A DNA stretch of 64,000 nt from assembly GCF_019393635.1 (NCBI RefSeq), contig NC_057862.1, positions 411,846,169 to 411,910,168 of the forward strand, given 5' to 3'. This document shows positions 53,640-64,000 of the stretch, in pieces. A model generated the notes under the pieces. That model worked only from the letters and a program-made list of their open reading frames with translations. It made no database searches and had not been told where the DNA came from. The position numbers and the translations under genes were made by a program. Position 1 is the first letter of the stretch, and every line of letters begins with the position of its first letter. This DNA is from Dromiciops gliroides. Lineage: Eukaryota; Chordata; Mammalia; Microbiotheria; Microbiotheriidae.

Positions 53640-54225
53640 AGCCTGTTTATGGGTGTTCCTACCTCCAGTCTCCCCACTCAAATCCATCCTCCACTCAGCT
53701 GTCAGAGTGATCTCCTTCAAGTGCAAGTCTGATCCCGCCACCCCTTTCCCCTCTCAATAATTCCCTATTGCCTCCAAGATCAAACACAAAATCCTAGTCT
53801 CCTTAGGTTTTACACTGCCCTCCCCCCGGTACTAAGAGATCCATTGGCCTCCTTGTTGATTCTTGAATAATACTTAATCTCTTGACTTTTGGCATTTTCC
53901 CAGACTGTCCCCTGTACCTAGAATGCTCTTCCTCCTCATCTCCAACTCCATGCTTCTTTGTCTTCCTTCAAATGCCAGCTAAAATTCCACCTTTTATAGG
54001 AAGCCTTTCCCAATTCCCCTTCAATTCTAGTGCCTTTGATCTATTGATTATTCCTAATTTATCCTGTCTATAGTTCATTTGTATGTACTCGTTTGCATGT
54101 TGTCTCCCTCATTAGATTGTGAGCTCCTGGAGAACAGGCACTGTCTTTTACCTTGCTTTGCATCTCCAGTGCTTAGCATGGTGCCTAACACATAGTACAC
54201 ATTTAATAAATGTTTATTGACTAAT
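53640..54225 (+). mobile_element. L2 LINE 3' end
   Basis: 'attccctattgcctccaaga', 'tgtacctagaatgctcttcc', 'ccttcaaatgccagctaaaa', 'ggaagcctttcccaattccc', 'tagattgtgagctcctggag', ending 'acatttaataaatgtttatt'. The clearest L2 3' UTR in the window. Confidence 0.92.
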
Positions 54226-54640
54226 GATTGGTTACAGCCATATAACCTCTGAGGTGGAGAAACTCTTGCTATTAAAAAATGGAAATTTAAAAAAGAAAGA
54301 AATTCTTAATTAGGGTGAAGTTATTCTGCCTTCTCACAGTCTGGCCTCAGGTGAGGGGAACCTGCCCATATGCAAATATTTCACTTTCCCATACCCCCAC
54401 CCCAGCGGCTATGATTCTATTTTCCATAAATGAGATTGTAGGGATGATGATCAATTGTGACCCCATCTGAAATGGCTCTATTTAATAATGTGACTCCTAC
54501 AACACTAAGTTGTCAGTTCCACTGGTCCATGGATGTGTATCTTTTTTTAAACTATGGAATCCTAAAGGCAAAGACCATGTCTAACCCAGGGACTTGAAAA
54601 TAGTAGTGACTCAGCAGAAGTCTTCTGATTAATTCAACAT
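54226..54640. other. Repeat-free block
   Basis: 'tgcccatatgcaaatatttc' (octamer-like ATGCAAAT at 54370-54377) and 'gattctattttccataaatg'. No repeat or coding signal. Confidence 0.3.
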
Positions 54641-54644
54641 AAGA

Positions 54645-55600
54645 AGTACCTGCCAACAAGACAAACATGAAATATTCTCTCTCCTTGAGGGGCTTCTATT
54701 CCACTGGAGGGAAAGCAACATGCCATAGGTATGTAAATGCAAAATATAGGCAATCACAAAGTTATATAATATATACACACATGTAATATGTATATATAGC
54801 ATGATAGGTAGACTATTATAAGGTAATTTTCATTGTGGGGAAGAATACTAACACTTGGGTGAATCAGGAGAGGCTATGTCTAGGAGGTGAGGAGGAAGGG
54901 ATTTCTGTAACAATTGGAATGATGCCACCTGCTGGAGAGTTACTGTAGGAAAGCTCCACCATGAGGAGAAGGCATCTGAGGGCAAGCCATTGTGGCTTTC
55001 CTTGGTGTCAGGAAGTGACGTTTGCTCATGGGTACTGTCAATCAAGGCTACCAGCCAATTAGCCTGGAGATGTGTGTGTGTGAGTGGAGGGGATGTTCCC
55101 AGTTTCACAGAAGGCTTGTGGGATGAAGGACGTGTGGCTCACTCTCTTTCGTCAGGACTCTCATGGAGATTGAAGCAGAAATGCGGGCTCCCTGAGATAG
55201 ACAACTGAATCTAGGCCTCTTTCTCTCTCTTCACCAAATTCTTATTCTCCTTAATAAATGCTTAAAAGTCTAAACTCTTGCTAAAGCTTATAATTTATTG
55301 GCAACCACTCATTAGATATTTTACACAGACTAGCTAGAATTTTAGCCCCCTACATTTCCAAGCATGGGAGACAGCCTGTGCAGAGAGAAAGGGGTGCAAC
55401 ATGGGCCAGTTGGCTGAAAAATAGAGTGTAAGAGAAAGAGTAAGATGAAATCAATCTAGAAAGATAGGTTGTAGGGATTAATTGCAACTATTCAATTAGG
55501 TCCTTGTTGCCCCTTCAAGCCTTCTGGAAAGGCAGTAAGCTAGTCCCATGTCTTTATGAGGGCATCAATAAGTAGGGAGCAGATCCAACTTGTGACAGTA
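54645..55600 (-). mobile_element. L2 LINE 3' fragment split by a solo LTR
   Basis: 54645-54905: 'tctctccttgaggggcttct', then 'aatcaggagaggctatgtct'. It resumes at 55355: 'tttccaagcatgggagacag', 'cctgtgcagagagaaagg'. Strongly diverged. Confidence 0.55.
54906..55354 (+). mobile_element. Solo LTR of an endogenous retrovirus
   Basis: A 449 bp unit with ends TGTAA and CTACA, flanked by the 4 bp tttc at 54902-54905 and 55355-55358. AATAAA at 55253-55258 fixes plus orientation. Motifs include 'ggaagtgacgtttgctcatg' (a TGACG half-site), a CCAAT box in 'taccagccaattagcctgg', and the U5-like 'taatttattggcaaccactc'. No internal genes adjoin. Confidence 0.85.
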
Positions 55601-55842
55601 CTGACACATCAGAGCAGCATTGGGGTGGGGATGTCTGATCCTACTATAAAAAACCAAAGGGCTGAGGAGACAGATTATACTAGACAACCATTCCCCCTAT
55701 ACTCCTGATCTTATAAGGTATCCCTAACAAATTCCCTGCTCTGCTCCCTAACACCCCTGATTTTATCTCAGCTCCTTGAAATCTTGGCATCCTCAGAAAA
55801 CTCTAGTTCTTGATCTGGTGAGGTGTCTGGCTTACCCTAGTG
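55601..55842. other. Unassigned sequence
   Basis: No recognised repeat or gene. Confidence 0.35.
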
Positions 55843-55844
55843 TG

Positions 55845-56000
55845 GATGAGGCATCAGAGTATGGTGGCAAAATCACTATATTTGGAATTCACCTAAATGA
55901 CTAATGGGAAGTCACTTAACCTTCCAGTCTCAATTACCTGTTCTGTAAAATGATGGGGTTATATTAGATGATCTTTAAGTCCTCTTTCCAGTCTACATCT
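55845..56000 (+). mobile_element. MIR-type SINE fragment
   Basis: 'gggaagtcacttaaccttcc', 'acctgttctgtaaaatgatg', 'gatgatctttaagtcctctt'. Confidence 0.75.
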
Positions 56001-56167
56001 TGATTTCCTTCATCTTCCCACAGAAGGGGACTTGCTCTCAGACTAAACTGACCCAATTGAGTCCTTCCTCTCCCTCTTTAGGTGATTATAACATGTCCTG
56101 AGCTTCCAGGCTCCAGGATTGAAAATATGAATGAATCGAAATATAATTCATAAAAGTAGATGGGCCT

Positions 56168-56320
56168 GGGGTAGCCAGGTGGTACAGTGGATAGAGCACC
56201 AGCCCTGGATTCAGGAGAACCTGAGTTTAAATCTGGCCTCAGACACTTGACACTTACTAGCTGTGTGACCCTTGGCAAGTCACTTAACCCCAACTGCCTC
56301 ACCAAAAAAAAAAAAAAAAA
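56168..56320 (+). mobile_element. WSINE1-like SINE
   Basis: Head 'ggggtagccaggtggtacag', full body, A18 tail. TSD aaagtagatgggcct before 56168 and again from 56323. Confidence 0.95.
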
Positions 56321-56389
56321 AGAAAGTAGATGGGCCTGGTTCTTGTAGCCCAGGGCACCAAGGGACTGCTTACAAAAAAAGACTTACTG

Positions 56390-57300
56390 CCCTTTATTGT
56401 TGTAGGAAATAGGGCATTATGGCTAAAACATAGAAAACTACTTCTTTAGGATCCTGACATGTCAGAATGATCCCTGGGATTCCAGTACAGCAGATAAACT
56501 CCTGGTTTTTCACGTTTGGGGCAAAGTATTGCTGCAGCCCACACAAGCAGAGCCAAAGCCACTGTTTCTATGTGATCACCATTTAACCCAAATGTTGAAA
56601 AAAAAATGGTGTCACTGGGAGCTGAGAATCCTCACTATGAAATGTTGATTATATACTTGACAATTTAAGCCCTTAGTGAACTGTGAGGAAGCCGAAGCTA
56701 TCAGAGGGTGGGGCTAATATAACTTTTTAAGAAGCAAATGAAAATGTTTTTATTGGCTACATATTCCCCAGAGCCTGGTTAATGGGATGTTTAGAACATC
56801 ATTCCAGACTCCGTTTTGCAGTCAGACCCTCCAAATGGAAGCATTAAAAACTTCTCTTAAAATCCCATCCCTCATCGTGCAACACTAATCACCAAAATCA
56901 ACACAGATCTCATCACTCCCCTTCCTGAACTTGCATCCTCATCTCCTAAGCCTGCCGAGGAGAAATGCCTCCTGGGAAGCAGATTAAAGCCATAAATTCG
57001 GAAACAATTTATAGGATATGAGCCAAACTACATGGGGCCAGCATTGCCGTTCATATTCATTCAGATGGTTTCTCAAGTAATGCTATCAGAGCCAGGACTG
57101 GATATTAAAAACAGCAGTTTGTATTTAATATAACCTCAGAAGCCAATTAAATTGGGCCCATCTTAACCTGTTTTCAGTGGCCTGCTCCCCAGTGCAGGGA
57201 AGTGTGAACTGATTAGCCCTGTGAGCCACTGTAGGGGCAGCTGGGCTGATCTAGGGAGAGATTAATCATGAACTGACCCTACTGGTCATATCTTGAGACA
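56390..57300. other. Longest repeat-free block, candidate conserved non-coding element
   Basis: About 900 bp with no repeat signature and no useful frame. It holds many AT-core words ('gcagattaaagccataaatt', 'cagaagccaattaaattggg', 'gagagattaatcatgaactg') and a bicoid/OTX-type GATTA. The look resembles ancient mammalian non-coding elements; conservation cannot be measured here. Confidence 0.38.
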
Positions 57301-57339
57301 GGTAGATAGCCTGAGTCTTTTTGGAGTCATCTTATAGAA

Positions 57340-57793
57340 GTTCTGAGACTGATAGGAGTTCAACTAGTAGGAAATACACTAACTGTAGGAGATAAGAGAC
57401 CTCAGGAAGACCTGAGTTCAAATTTAGCCACAGACTATGTGACCCTGGGCAAGTCACTTAGAACTGTTTTTCTCAGTTTCCTCATCTATAAAATGAGTTG
57501 GAGAAAGAAATAAGCAGGGGCAGCTAGGTGGCGCAGTGGATAGAGCACCGGCCCTGGATTCAGGAGGACCTGAGTTCAAATCCGACCTCAGACACTTAAC
57601 ACTTACTAGCTGTGTGACCCTGGGCAAGTCACTTAACCCCAATTGCCTCACCAAAAAAAAAAAAAAAACCCCAAAAAACCAAACAAACAAGAAATAAGCA
57701 AACCACTTTGGTATCTTTGCCAAGAAACCCCTCCCCCCAAAAAAAGAAATTGTCAAGAAGAGTCAGATAGGACTAAAATGACTGAACAACAAC
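57340..57793 (+). mobile_element. MAR1-type CORE-SINE split by a WSINE1-like copy
   Basis: Left part to 57516: 'tatgtgaccctgggcaagtc', 'tctcagtttcctcatctata', 'atgagttggagaaagaaata'. Right part from 57689: 'accactttggtatctttgcc', 'caagaagagtcagataggac', 'ctgaacaacaaca'. Confidence 0.88.
57517..57688 (+). mobile_element. WSINE1-like SINE inside MAR1
   Basis: Close to the consensus of the family in this window, with an A-rich tail to 57688. Exact 12 bp TSD aagaaataagca at 57505-57516 and 57689-57700. Confidence 0.96.
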
Positions 57794-57814
57794 ATAATGC
57801 TAATTATACTTAAC

Positions 57815-58178
57815 AGGAAATGGTATAGTGGATGAAATGTACTAAATCTTGCATTTGATCCTGAATCAAACATTTGCTACCTAGAAGTCCCAGAACAAGT
57901 CATTTAAACTCTCTGTGCCTTGGTTTTCTTATCTGTAAAATGTGATAATAATAGCACTTCTCCCTTAGGCTTGTTGTGAGGATCAAATAATTATGCATGT
58001 AAATCCTTTAGTAAATCGTAAAGTACTATATGAATGTGAGTTATTATCTGGGAAAGAGCACTGGTCTAGGAGCCAGGAGACCTGGGCCTATTGGTTGGCT
58101 TACTACATGACCCTGGACAAGTCTCTTCTCCTCTCTGGGACTCATTCTCTAGCTCTGGCAGTCTGATTTTTGTGATTC
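57815..58178 (+). mobile_element. Two MIR-type SINEs in tandem
   Basis: 57815-58045 is near full length ('tggtatagtggatgaaatgt', 'ggttttcttatctgtaaaat', 'ttgttgtgaggatcaaataa'). 58050-58175 is a second copy ('ctaggagccaggagacctgg', 'actacatgaccctggacaag'). Confidence 0.82.
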
Positions 58179-58179
58179 T

Positions 58180-58622
58180 TAGTGGATCAGGGGACAGAGA
58201 GAGACTGTGAGAAGCAGCCCATGGACAAGATTCCCCTCAGCAATGAAGGAAGGATTGCCTTCCAGATTACAGCAGACAGCTGTGCTTCCTTAGTCAGCAC
58301 TGAACAGTTTACCCAAGCTTCAGAGCCATTTCGCTGTCTCTTGCCTCCACTTCCCTGCTGCCTAAAAATCTATAAAGAACAACATTCCAATTATGCGGAA
58401 AGAGAAAATTCAGTCCCTCGACCAACATTTTCACCTTAAAAACCTGCTTTGCTTCCTGTTTCTTAAGTACACAGGGAGATAGAATATCATAAAGCTTGTG
58501 TGCAGGAATGAGTTTGGAGTTGTATGCGTGTGTGTATTTTTAATGAGCTAGTTTCAACTAGCAATTACTTAAAAATAAAGTTGACTATGAACTCAAGAAA
58601 TAACCATCCTAGTAAAATTTTC
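58180..58622. other. Repeat-free unassigned block
   Basis: No repeat seen. An 85-codon plus frame at 58182-58439 has no family motif and no splice context. The right part is AT-rich ('aatgagctagtttcaactag'). Confidence 0.3.
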
Positions 58623-58627
58623 TAAAA

Positions 58628-58770
58628 ATTGATCTCTTTGTCTCTGAGTCTTGCTCTGTCTCTATGTCCATATCTGTCTGTCTCTGTCTCTCTGTCTGTC
58701 TCTGTCTCTTTGGCTGTCTCTGTCTCTTTGTCTCTGTCTCTCTATTTCTGTCTGTCTATCTGTCCCCCCA
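58628..58770. repeat. (TCTG)n/(TCTC)n low-complexity tract
   Basis: Irregular tctgtctc and tctttg units. Apparent reading frames through it are artefacts. Confidence 0.93.
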
Positions 58771-58904
58771 CCCCCAGATTTCCTTTCCACCTTCAGTAAG
58801 CAGACCTGAGTTGGTGGGGAGGTGGGCAGGGAGGAGGGAAAACCTTTGCTCTTGTGGAGTCTCCTTCTTTTCTCACCCCACCCCTCAGCCATTCATAGTG
58901 ATTT

Positions 58905-61900
58905 TAAAACAAGTTTTTATTGATTTTTTTTCTTATATTAACCACAGTATCCCATATATCTTTCCCCCCTACCCTTCCCAGAGAGCCATCCTATAATGAC
59001 TAATAGCATTTTTTAGATAGGAAAAAAGAAAGTTAGCACAACCAATTGATACATTGGAAAACTTCAAAAACATATAAAATATGTAAATTTACAAAAAAGT
59101 GGAAAAACTGCGGACCACCTACCTCCTTGAAGGGGGTAGGTTAGGAGTGTCTTTTCATATCCCTTTATTCAAATCCCCCTTGATTTTTGTAATTTTGTTA
59201 TATTTACTTTTTTTTTTTGATGTTACTGTTCTGTCCATTTAAATTGTTGTAGTTACTGGGTATATTGTTTTCTTCACTCTGCTTACTTTACTCTGCATCA
59301 GTTCATATACATTTTTCAGTACTACTCTGTATCTATTACATACATAATTATTAATAATTATCACATACAGTAAGAAATTCCATTTGTTTAGTTATTTCTG
59401 CAGCTGATAGACATCTATTTTTATTTCTATTCTTAGCTATCACAAAAAATGCTGCTATAAATATTTTGGAGAATATGCGGACTTTTTTTCTTATCAATGG
59501 CTTCCCTGGGATAAAAGCCTAGTAATGGAGAATGGTTCAAAGGATATGGGCATTTTAAATATTGTATTTACATAATAAAAAAATACTTTCCAAAATAGTT
59601 GTACCATTTCACACCTCTACCAATAATGTATTAGTGTGCCAATTTTCCCACAACCCGTCCAACATTTACTGTTGCCATTTCTCGTTATCTTTGCTAATAT
59701 ACAGAATGCAAGGTGAAACCTCAGGATTGTTTTGATTTGCATTTCTCTTATTATTAGTGATTTGGAGCATTTTTTCCCACATGGTTGTGAATGTTATATT
59801 CTTTTGAGAATCATTTGTTTATATCTTTTGACCATTTATCTTTTGGAGAATGGCTATTACTTTCATATATTTATTGTTTATATATCTTGCATATCAAACC
59901 CTTATCAGAGAAATCTGACACAAAGACTTTTCCCCCATTCAATCATTTCTCTTCTTATCCTAGATACAATAATGTGATCTGTGCAGAAGCTTTTCAGTTT
60001 CAAGTAATCAAAGTTATTGATTTTATCTTTTGCAATTACCTCTATCTCTTCTTTGGTTAAGAATACATCTCTTACCCATAGTTGAGAGAGTTATATGATT
60101 TGTTTATCTTCTAATTTTTTGTATTATGATCTTTAATATTAAGGTCACACATCCATATAGAATATATTGTATGGTGAGGGGTAAGGTGTTAATCTAAGCT
60201 GTTTTGCCAGACTGCTTTCCAGTTTTCCCAGTGGTTTTTATCAAATGGGGACTTTTCTGATAGGTAACTTATGTTTTCTACTTTATCAAGCATTAGATTA
60301 TTGATTTGTATTGTTTCTGAATTTCTCTTGACTATTTTATTCCATTGATCTATTATTATTATTTTTTTTTTGGTGAGGCAATTGGGGTTAAGTGACTTGC
60401 CCAAGGTCACACAGCTAGTTAAGTGTCAAGTGTCTGAGGCCGCATTTGAACTCAGGTCCTCCTGAATCCAGGGCCGGTGCTTTATCCACTGCGCCACCTA
60501 GCTGCCCCCCCCCCCATTGATCTATTTTTAAACCAATATTTGTTGGTTTTGATGATCACCACTTTATAGTATAGTCAGGTCTGGAAATTCTATTGTTCCT
60601 TTCTCCTTATTTCTTTTCATCATTTCCCTGGATAGTCTAGATTTTTTGTTTTTCCGAATGAAGTTTGCTATTATTATCAAGTTCTATAAGGTATCCCTTT
60701 GGCAATTTTATTGGCATAGCAATAAAAGTGTAAATTGATTTTGGTAGTATCATTTTTATTATACTGGCACAGACTAGCCATGAGCACTGAAGATTCCTCC
60801 AGCTATTTAGTTTGTTCTTTATTTCTTTAAGCAGTACTTTGTAATTAAATCTATATAAGTCTGTTGTGTGCTTTGAAAGGTTGATCCCCAGGTATTTTAT
60901 TCATTTTTTCATTATTTGGAATGGGATTTCCTTTTCTATTATTGCTTCTTGTATTTTGTTATTATTATATAGGAATGCTGTTAATTTTTGAGGATTGGTT
61001 TTGTAGCCTACAACTTTTATTATTGTCTCAATTAGTATCTTAAATTAATTAATTAATCTTAATTAATTAATCTTAATTAGTATCTTAAAATATTTGGGAT
61101 ATTTTAAACAAACCATCATATAATTATCAAGAAACAAGTATAATTCTATTTTCTCTTTCTCTTTTTTCCTTTTTCTTGTCTTATGATTGTTGCTAGCATT
61201 TCAATAATAATATCAATTAATAGTGGGGAGAGTAGGCATCTTTACTTCACTCTCACATTTGATGAAAAAGGTTCTAGTGTTTCCCCTTTACATTTAATGG
61301 TTACTTTTGGTTTTATATAGATCTCTTTTTTATACTGAAAAAAAAAAAGGTCCCTCCATGCCATTAACTTGTAGGATTTTTAGCATAAAAGAATGCTATA
61401 TTTTGTCAAAGGCTATTTCTATATTTATTGAGTTGATCATGTGGTTTTGAATGTTTTCATTTTAAATGTAATTAATTATATTGATCATTTTTCTAATGTT
61501 GAATTATCCTTAAATTCATGATCTAAATTCCACTGGATTATAATAAATTATTCCTTAAATAAATTGCTATAGTCTGATGGAATTTTGTTTTAATTTTTGA
61601 GTCAATATTCATTAATGATATTGGCCTATACTTTTCTTTGTTTTTTATTTTCCCTTAATTTGGGTATTAGGATGATATTTGTCTCATTAAAAAAGATTAT
61701 TGTAGGGTAATTTCTTCATTTTAAAAACTATTTTGTGATGTATAGGCACTAACTGTTCATAAAAGTTGGCTAGACTTCTGTGAATCTGTCAAGATAAGGA
61801 GTTTTTTCTTTCATATTTCATTTACAACTAGATTTATTTCCTTTCTGAGATAAGATTATTTAATATCTTTCTGGTCTTTTGATAGTTTGGGTACTTTATA

Positions 61901-63060
61901 TCTTTGAAAATATTCACATATTTTTTGCGTGTTTTCAGTTGTGTTAGCATATAATGGTGTATAATATAACATTCTTTTTGCTTCTTCTGGTTTTGCTGTG
62001 ATTTCATCTTGTTCATTTGTTATTTTATTGATTTGGTTTTTTGGTCTCTTCTTTTTAGTCAGATTAACTAAGTATTTATCATTTTTATTAGCCTTTTCAA
62101 AAAAAATCAGCTTTTATTTATATTTTTCACTTTTATGGCATTTTTGTTCCCAATTTACCTATTTCCTCTCTAATTTATTAATTTGTTGATTTTCTAAGTT
62201 TTAAATGCATATTTGGTTCTTTGATACTTTCTTTTTTTAACTTGTTAGTGCATGACTGTAAAGATATGATTTCCCCCCCCCCAAGGACTGCTTTTGCTGC
62301 ATCCCAGAAATTTTGTTATGTTGTTTGATCATTCTCATTTTCTCTTGCATAGTTATTATTTCTCTGATTTTTCTTTATTATTTAAATACTCTTTTAAAAA
62401 CACTCAAATAATACACAGTTAAGATTTCACTATTAAGTTTCCATTGGATTCTTTATCTTTTGTTTGTGCTCTGTGAACCAAAAGAATTTCTATTCTTATT
62501 GCATTGTTGTCTGTAAAGGATGTATAAACAATTTCTTTCTTTTTATGTTTGTTTGCAATATTTCTGATGCCAAATTTCTCCAGAAATTTGTTCAATTCCA
62601 TATTTTTCCTTTTGTTTATCTTTGTTAGACTTAATCAAACTAATAGAAGGATATTGAAGTTTCTCATTATTGTGTTACTGTCTGTGTCTTCTTCAAACAC
62701 TAAGGCATTTGGAATGTATATTACTGATAATGGTTTGTTACCAATGGTTCCTTTCAGCATAATATATTTTCCTTGTTTATCTATTTTTATTTTTTGAATA
62801 TTTCTTTTTTATTTCATTTGATAGTATGATGTAAAATCATGCTTTTTTGGATTCACTTTATGTATAGTAAATTTTTTTTCTATCCCTTTGGTTTTATTTT
62901 GTGTATGTCTTTTTTTTTTAATTGTTTCTTGTAAGCAACAGATCATAAAGTTTTGTTTTCTTATCCAATCTGTCACTCTTTTTTATATTATTATTGGATT
63001 GTTTAATTTAGTCATGTTTAAAGTTATAAAAGGTTTATATTTTTCTCCATCTGTCTCTAA
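58905..63060 (-). mobile_element. L1 LINE, near-complete ORF2 and 3' UTR
   Basis: The 3' end is at the left. ORF2 landmarks in reverse: 'ccaataatgtattagtgtgc' and 'tttgatttgcatttctctta' (C-terminus), 'gtgcagaagcttttcagttt', 'tccattgatctatt', 'ccccaggtattttattcatt', the RT box area near 61110-61140 (decayed), 'cttttttagcataaaa'-type text at 61365, 'ggcctatacttttctttg', 'gctgcatcccagaaattttg' (62300) and 'gtcatgtttaaagttataa' near the endonuclease start. Stops and frameshifts occur throughout. A WSINE1-like copy sits at 60354-60512. Confidence 0.85.
60354..60512 (-). mobile_element. WSINE1-like SINE inside L1
   Basis: T tract, full reverse body and a C run at 60507-60515. TSD ccattgatctatt from 60342 and from about 60515. 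Confidence 0.94.
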
Positions 63061-64000
63061 AATTGCTTAAGTTATGATTTTTCCCTTTTCTGCTGCAAAC
63101 ACAGTCTGATCTTCCTTCGGTTACTTTAATCTTTTTTTAAGGTGGCCCTGTTTCCTCTGACTCTCTTCCTCTTACCCTCATCCTTTCTTCTTATGTGTTA
63201 CCTCTTTCTCTTTAAGATTTTGTTTATTTGTTCCTCTCTCCTGCTTTTATCTAGTTGTATATTTCTTTAACTTATTTTTCTCCTCTCAGTTAGTCAAGTA
63301 GATTCCCTTTTTTCTTCCTTTCAGATACTTCTGTTCATTTTAAACTTCATTTTTGCACCTCCTTCTAAAAAGAGTTTCTCTTATTCTCTACATTATCCCT
63401 CTTCTCTTTCTGTTAACTATAGACTCTTATTTCTGATTCATGACCTTTATAATTATCTTGTCTTTCTCTTTTCTCTTCATTCTTCATGCAATTAAAACTT
63501 CTGAGGAGGTCTACATTGTAGGCTTTCCACTCTATGTGCTTTCTGCCACAGCTTTATAGAGTTTACCCCATGGATTCCCCGTTTCTATTATGCCTCAATC
63601 TCAGAACAATGTCAATTATTGCAATTGTCAAAAAGAATGCAGCCAAAAGGTAGGGTGCCTCTCCCACATCTGATCTCTACCCTCTCTTGTTGACCATTTT
63701 TTCCTACATTTGTCTGGAAATCTCCTCTCTGTGTCCATGCTCTCTGACTCCTTCAGGTGCCAGTTACCTCCAATAGTCCCAACTCCCCCATCTCCACTTC
63801 CTGGGACAAATAGACTTTTCAAGCACCAAATTCCTCAGCCCTTACACAGTATAAAGTCCTCATCTCCCTTCACTCATAAGAGCATTCATTTGTGGAATAC
63901 TCTCCTACCTCCAAAACAATATCTCCTTTCCCCTGTTTCCTATATTTCCCCCCTCCTCCTCACTCATTCCCCTTTAGTTTCCTCTCTTTCTAAGACCACA
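63061..64000. other. Pyrimidine-rich sequence, possibly continuation of the L1
   Basis: Strongly C+T-biased on the plus strand and without clear ORF2 landmarks. By position it would be ORF1 or inter-ORF sequence of the L1 at 58905, but no ORF1 motif was recognised in either strand. Family left open. Confidence 0.35.

Noticed and set aside
646..60512. tRNA genes suggested by tRNA-like SINE heads with box A/B-like words
   Set aside because: They are SINE heads followed by CORE bodies and A-rich tails, with no cloverleaf closing into a mature tRNA.
61030..61090. Tandem ttaattaattaat units
   Set aside because: A small local expansion inside the L1 ORF2 remnant; no independent element.
1..64000. 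CRISPR array, operon, integron or phage structure
   Set aside because: Content is clearly vertebrate; dispersed similar sequences are SINEs with individual TSDs, not regularly spaced repeats.

Overview
The window looks like nuclear DNA of a marsupial mammal. The main evidence is about 28 copies of a ~150 bp tRNA-headed SINE (WSINE1-like) whose plus-strand form opens with a cagctaggtggc-type head and ends in an A-rich tail. Also present are MAR1-type CORE-SINEs with a BovB/RTE-like tail, many old MIR/THER-type SINEs, L2 and L3/CR1 LINEs, marsupial-type L1s and several LTRs. Family names are best matches from memory, not database results. The species cannot be fixed from sequence alone.

I found no intact protein-coding gene and no convincing exon, tRNA, rRNA, snRNA or CRISPR array. 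The only gene-derived sequence recognised is a minus-strand processed pseudogene of COX6A1 (3985-4462). The window is therefore probably intergenic or deep intronic DNA, with several repeat-free blocks that resemble conserved non-coding elements.

Layout. 1-5500: L2 3' ends, WSINE1-like copies, one MAR1, and an L3/CR1 that received both a SINE and the COX6A1 retrocopy. 5515-8790: a long minus-strand L2 with a decayed reverse transcriptase (YADN at the catalytic box), itself hit by three insertions. 8790-12850: an unclassified stretch, MAR1, MIR, L3 and a complete solo LTR (11885-12565). 12850-16690: mostly MIR-type fragments. 16697-17875: the 5' end of an L1 (5' UTR plus broken ORF1) with no 3' end. 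17876-25270: MIR and L2 fragments, three SINEs and repeat-poor blocks. 25420-28235: plus-strand L2 pieces with nested SINEs. 28578-29252: an L1 3' end. 32740-35583: a long plus-strand L2 carrying four WSINE1-like copies and one unclassified insert. 35585-36770: an L3/CR1. 36870-46480: mostly unique DNA with candidate conserved blocks, microsatellites and two copies of a composite SINE. 46965-47449: a second solo LTR. 48060-50190: a minus-strand L1 fragment. 50650-52050: a pair of related LTR-like repeats. 53640-54225: an L2 3' end. 54906-55354: a third solo LTR inside an L2. 56390-57300: the best repeat-free block. 58905-63060: a near-complete minus-strand L1 ORF2 region; the pyrimidine-rich tail of the window may continue it.

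The insertions give a relative history. L2, L3/CR1 and MIR are oldest and heavily decayed. MAR1 comes next. WSINE1-like copies are youngest: they sit inside L2, L3, MAR1 and L1 copies and often keep 10-16 bp target-site duplications, as expected for mobilisation by L1 machinery.
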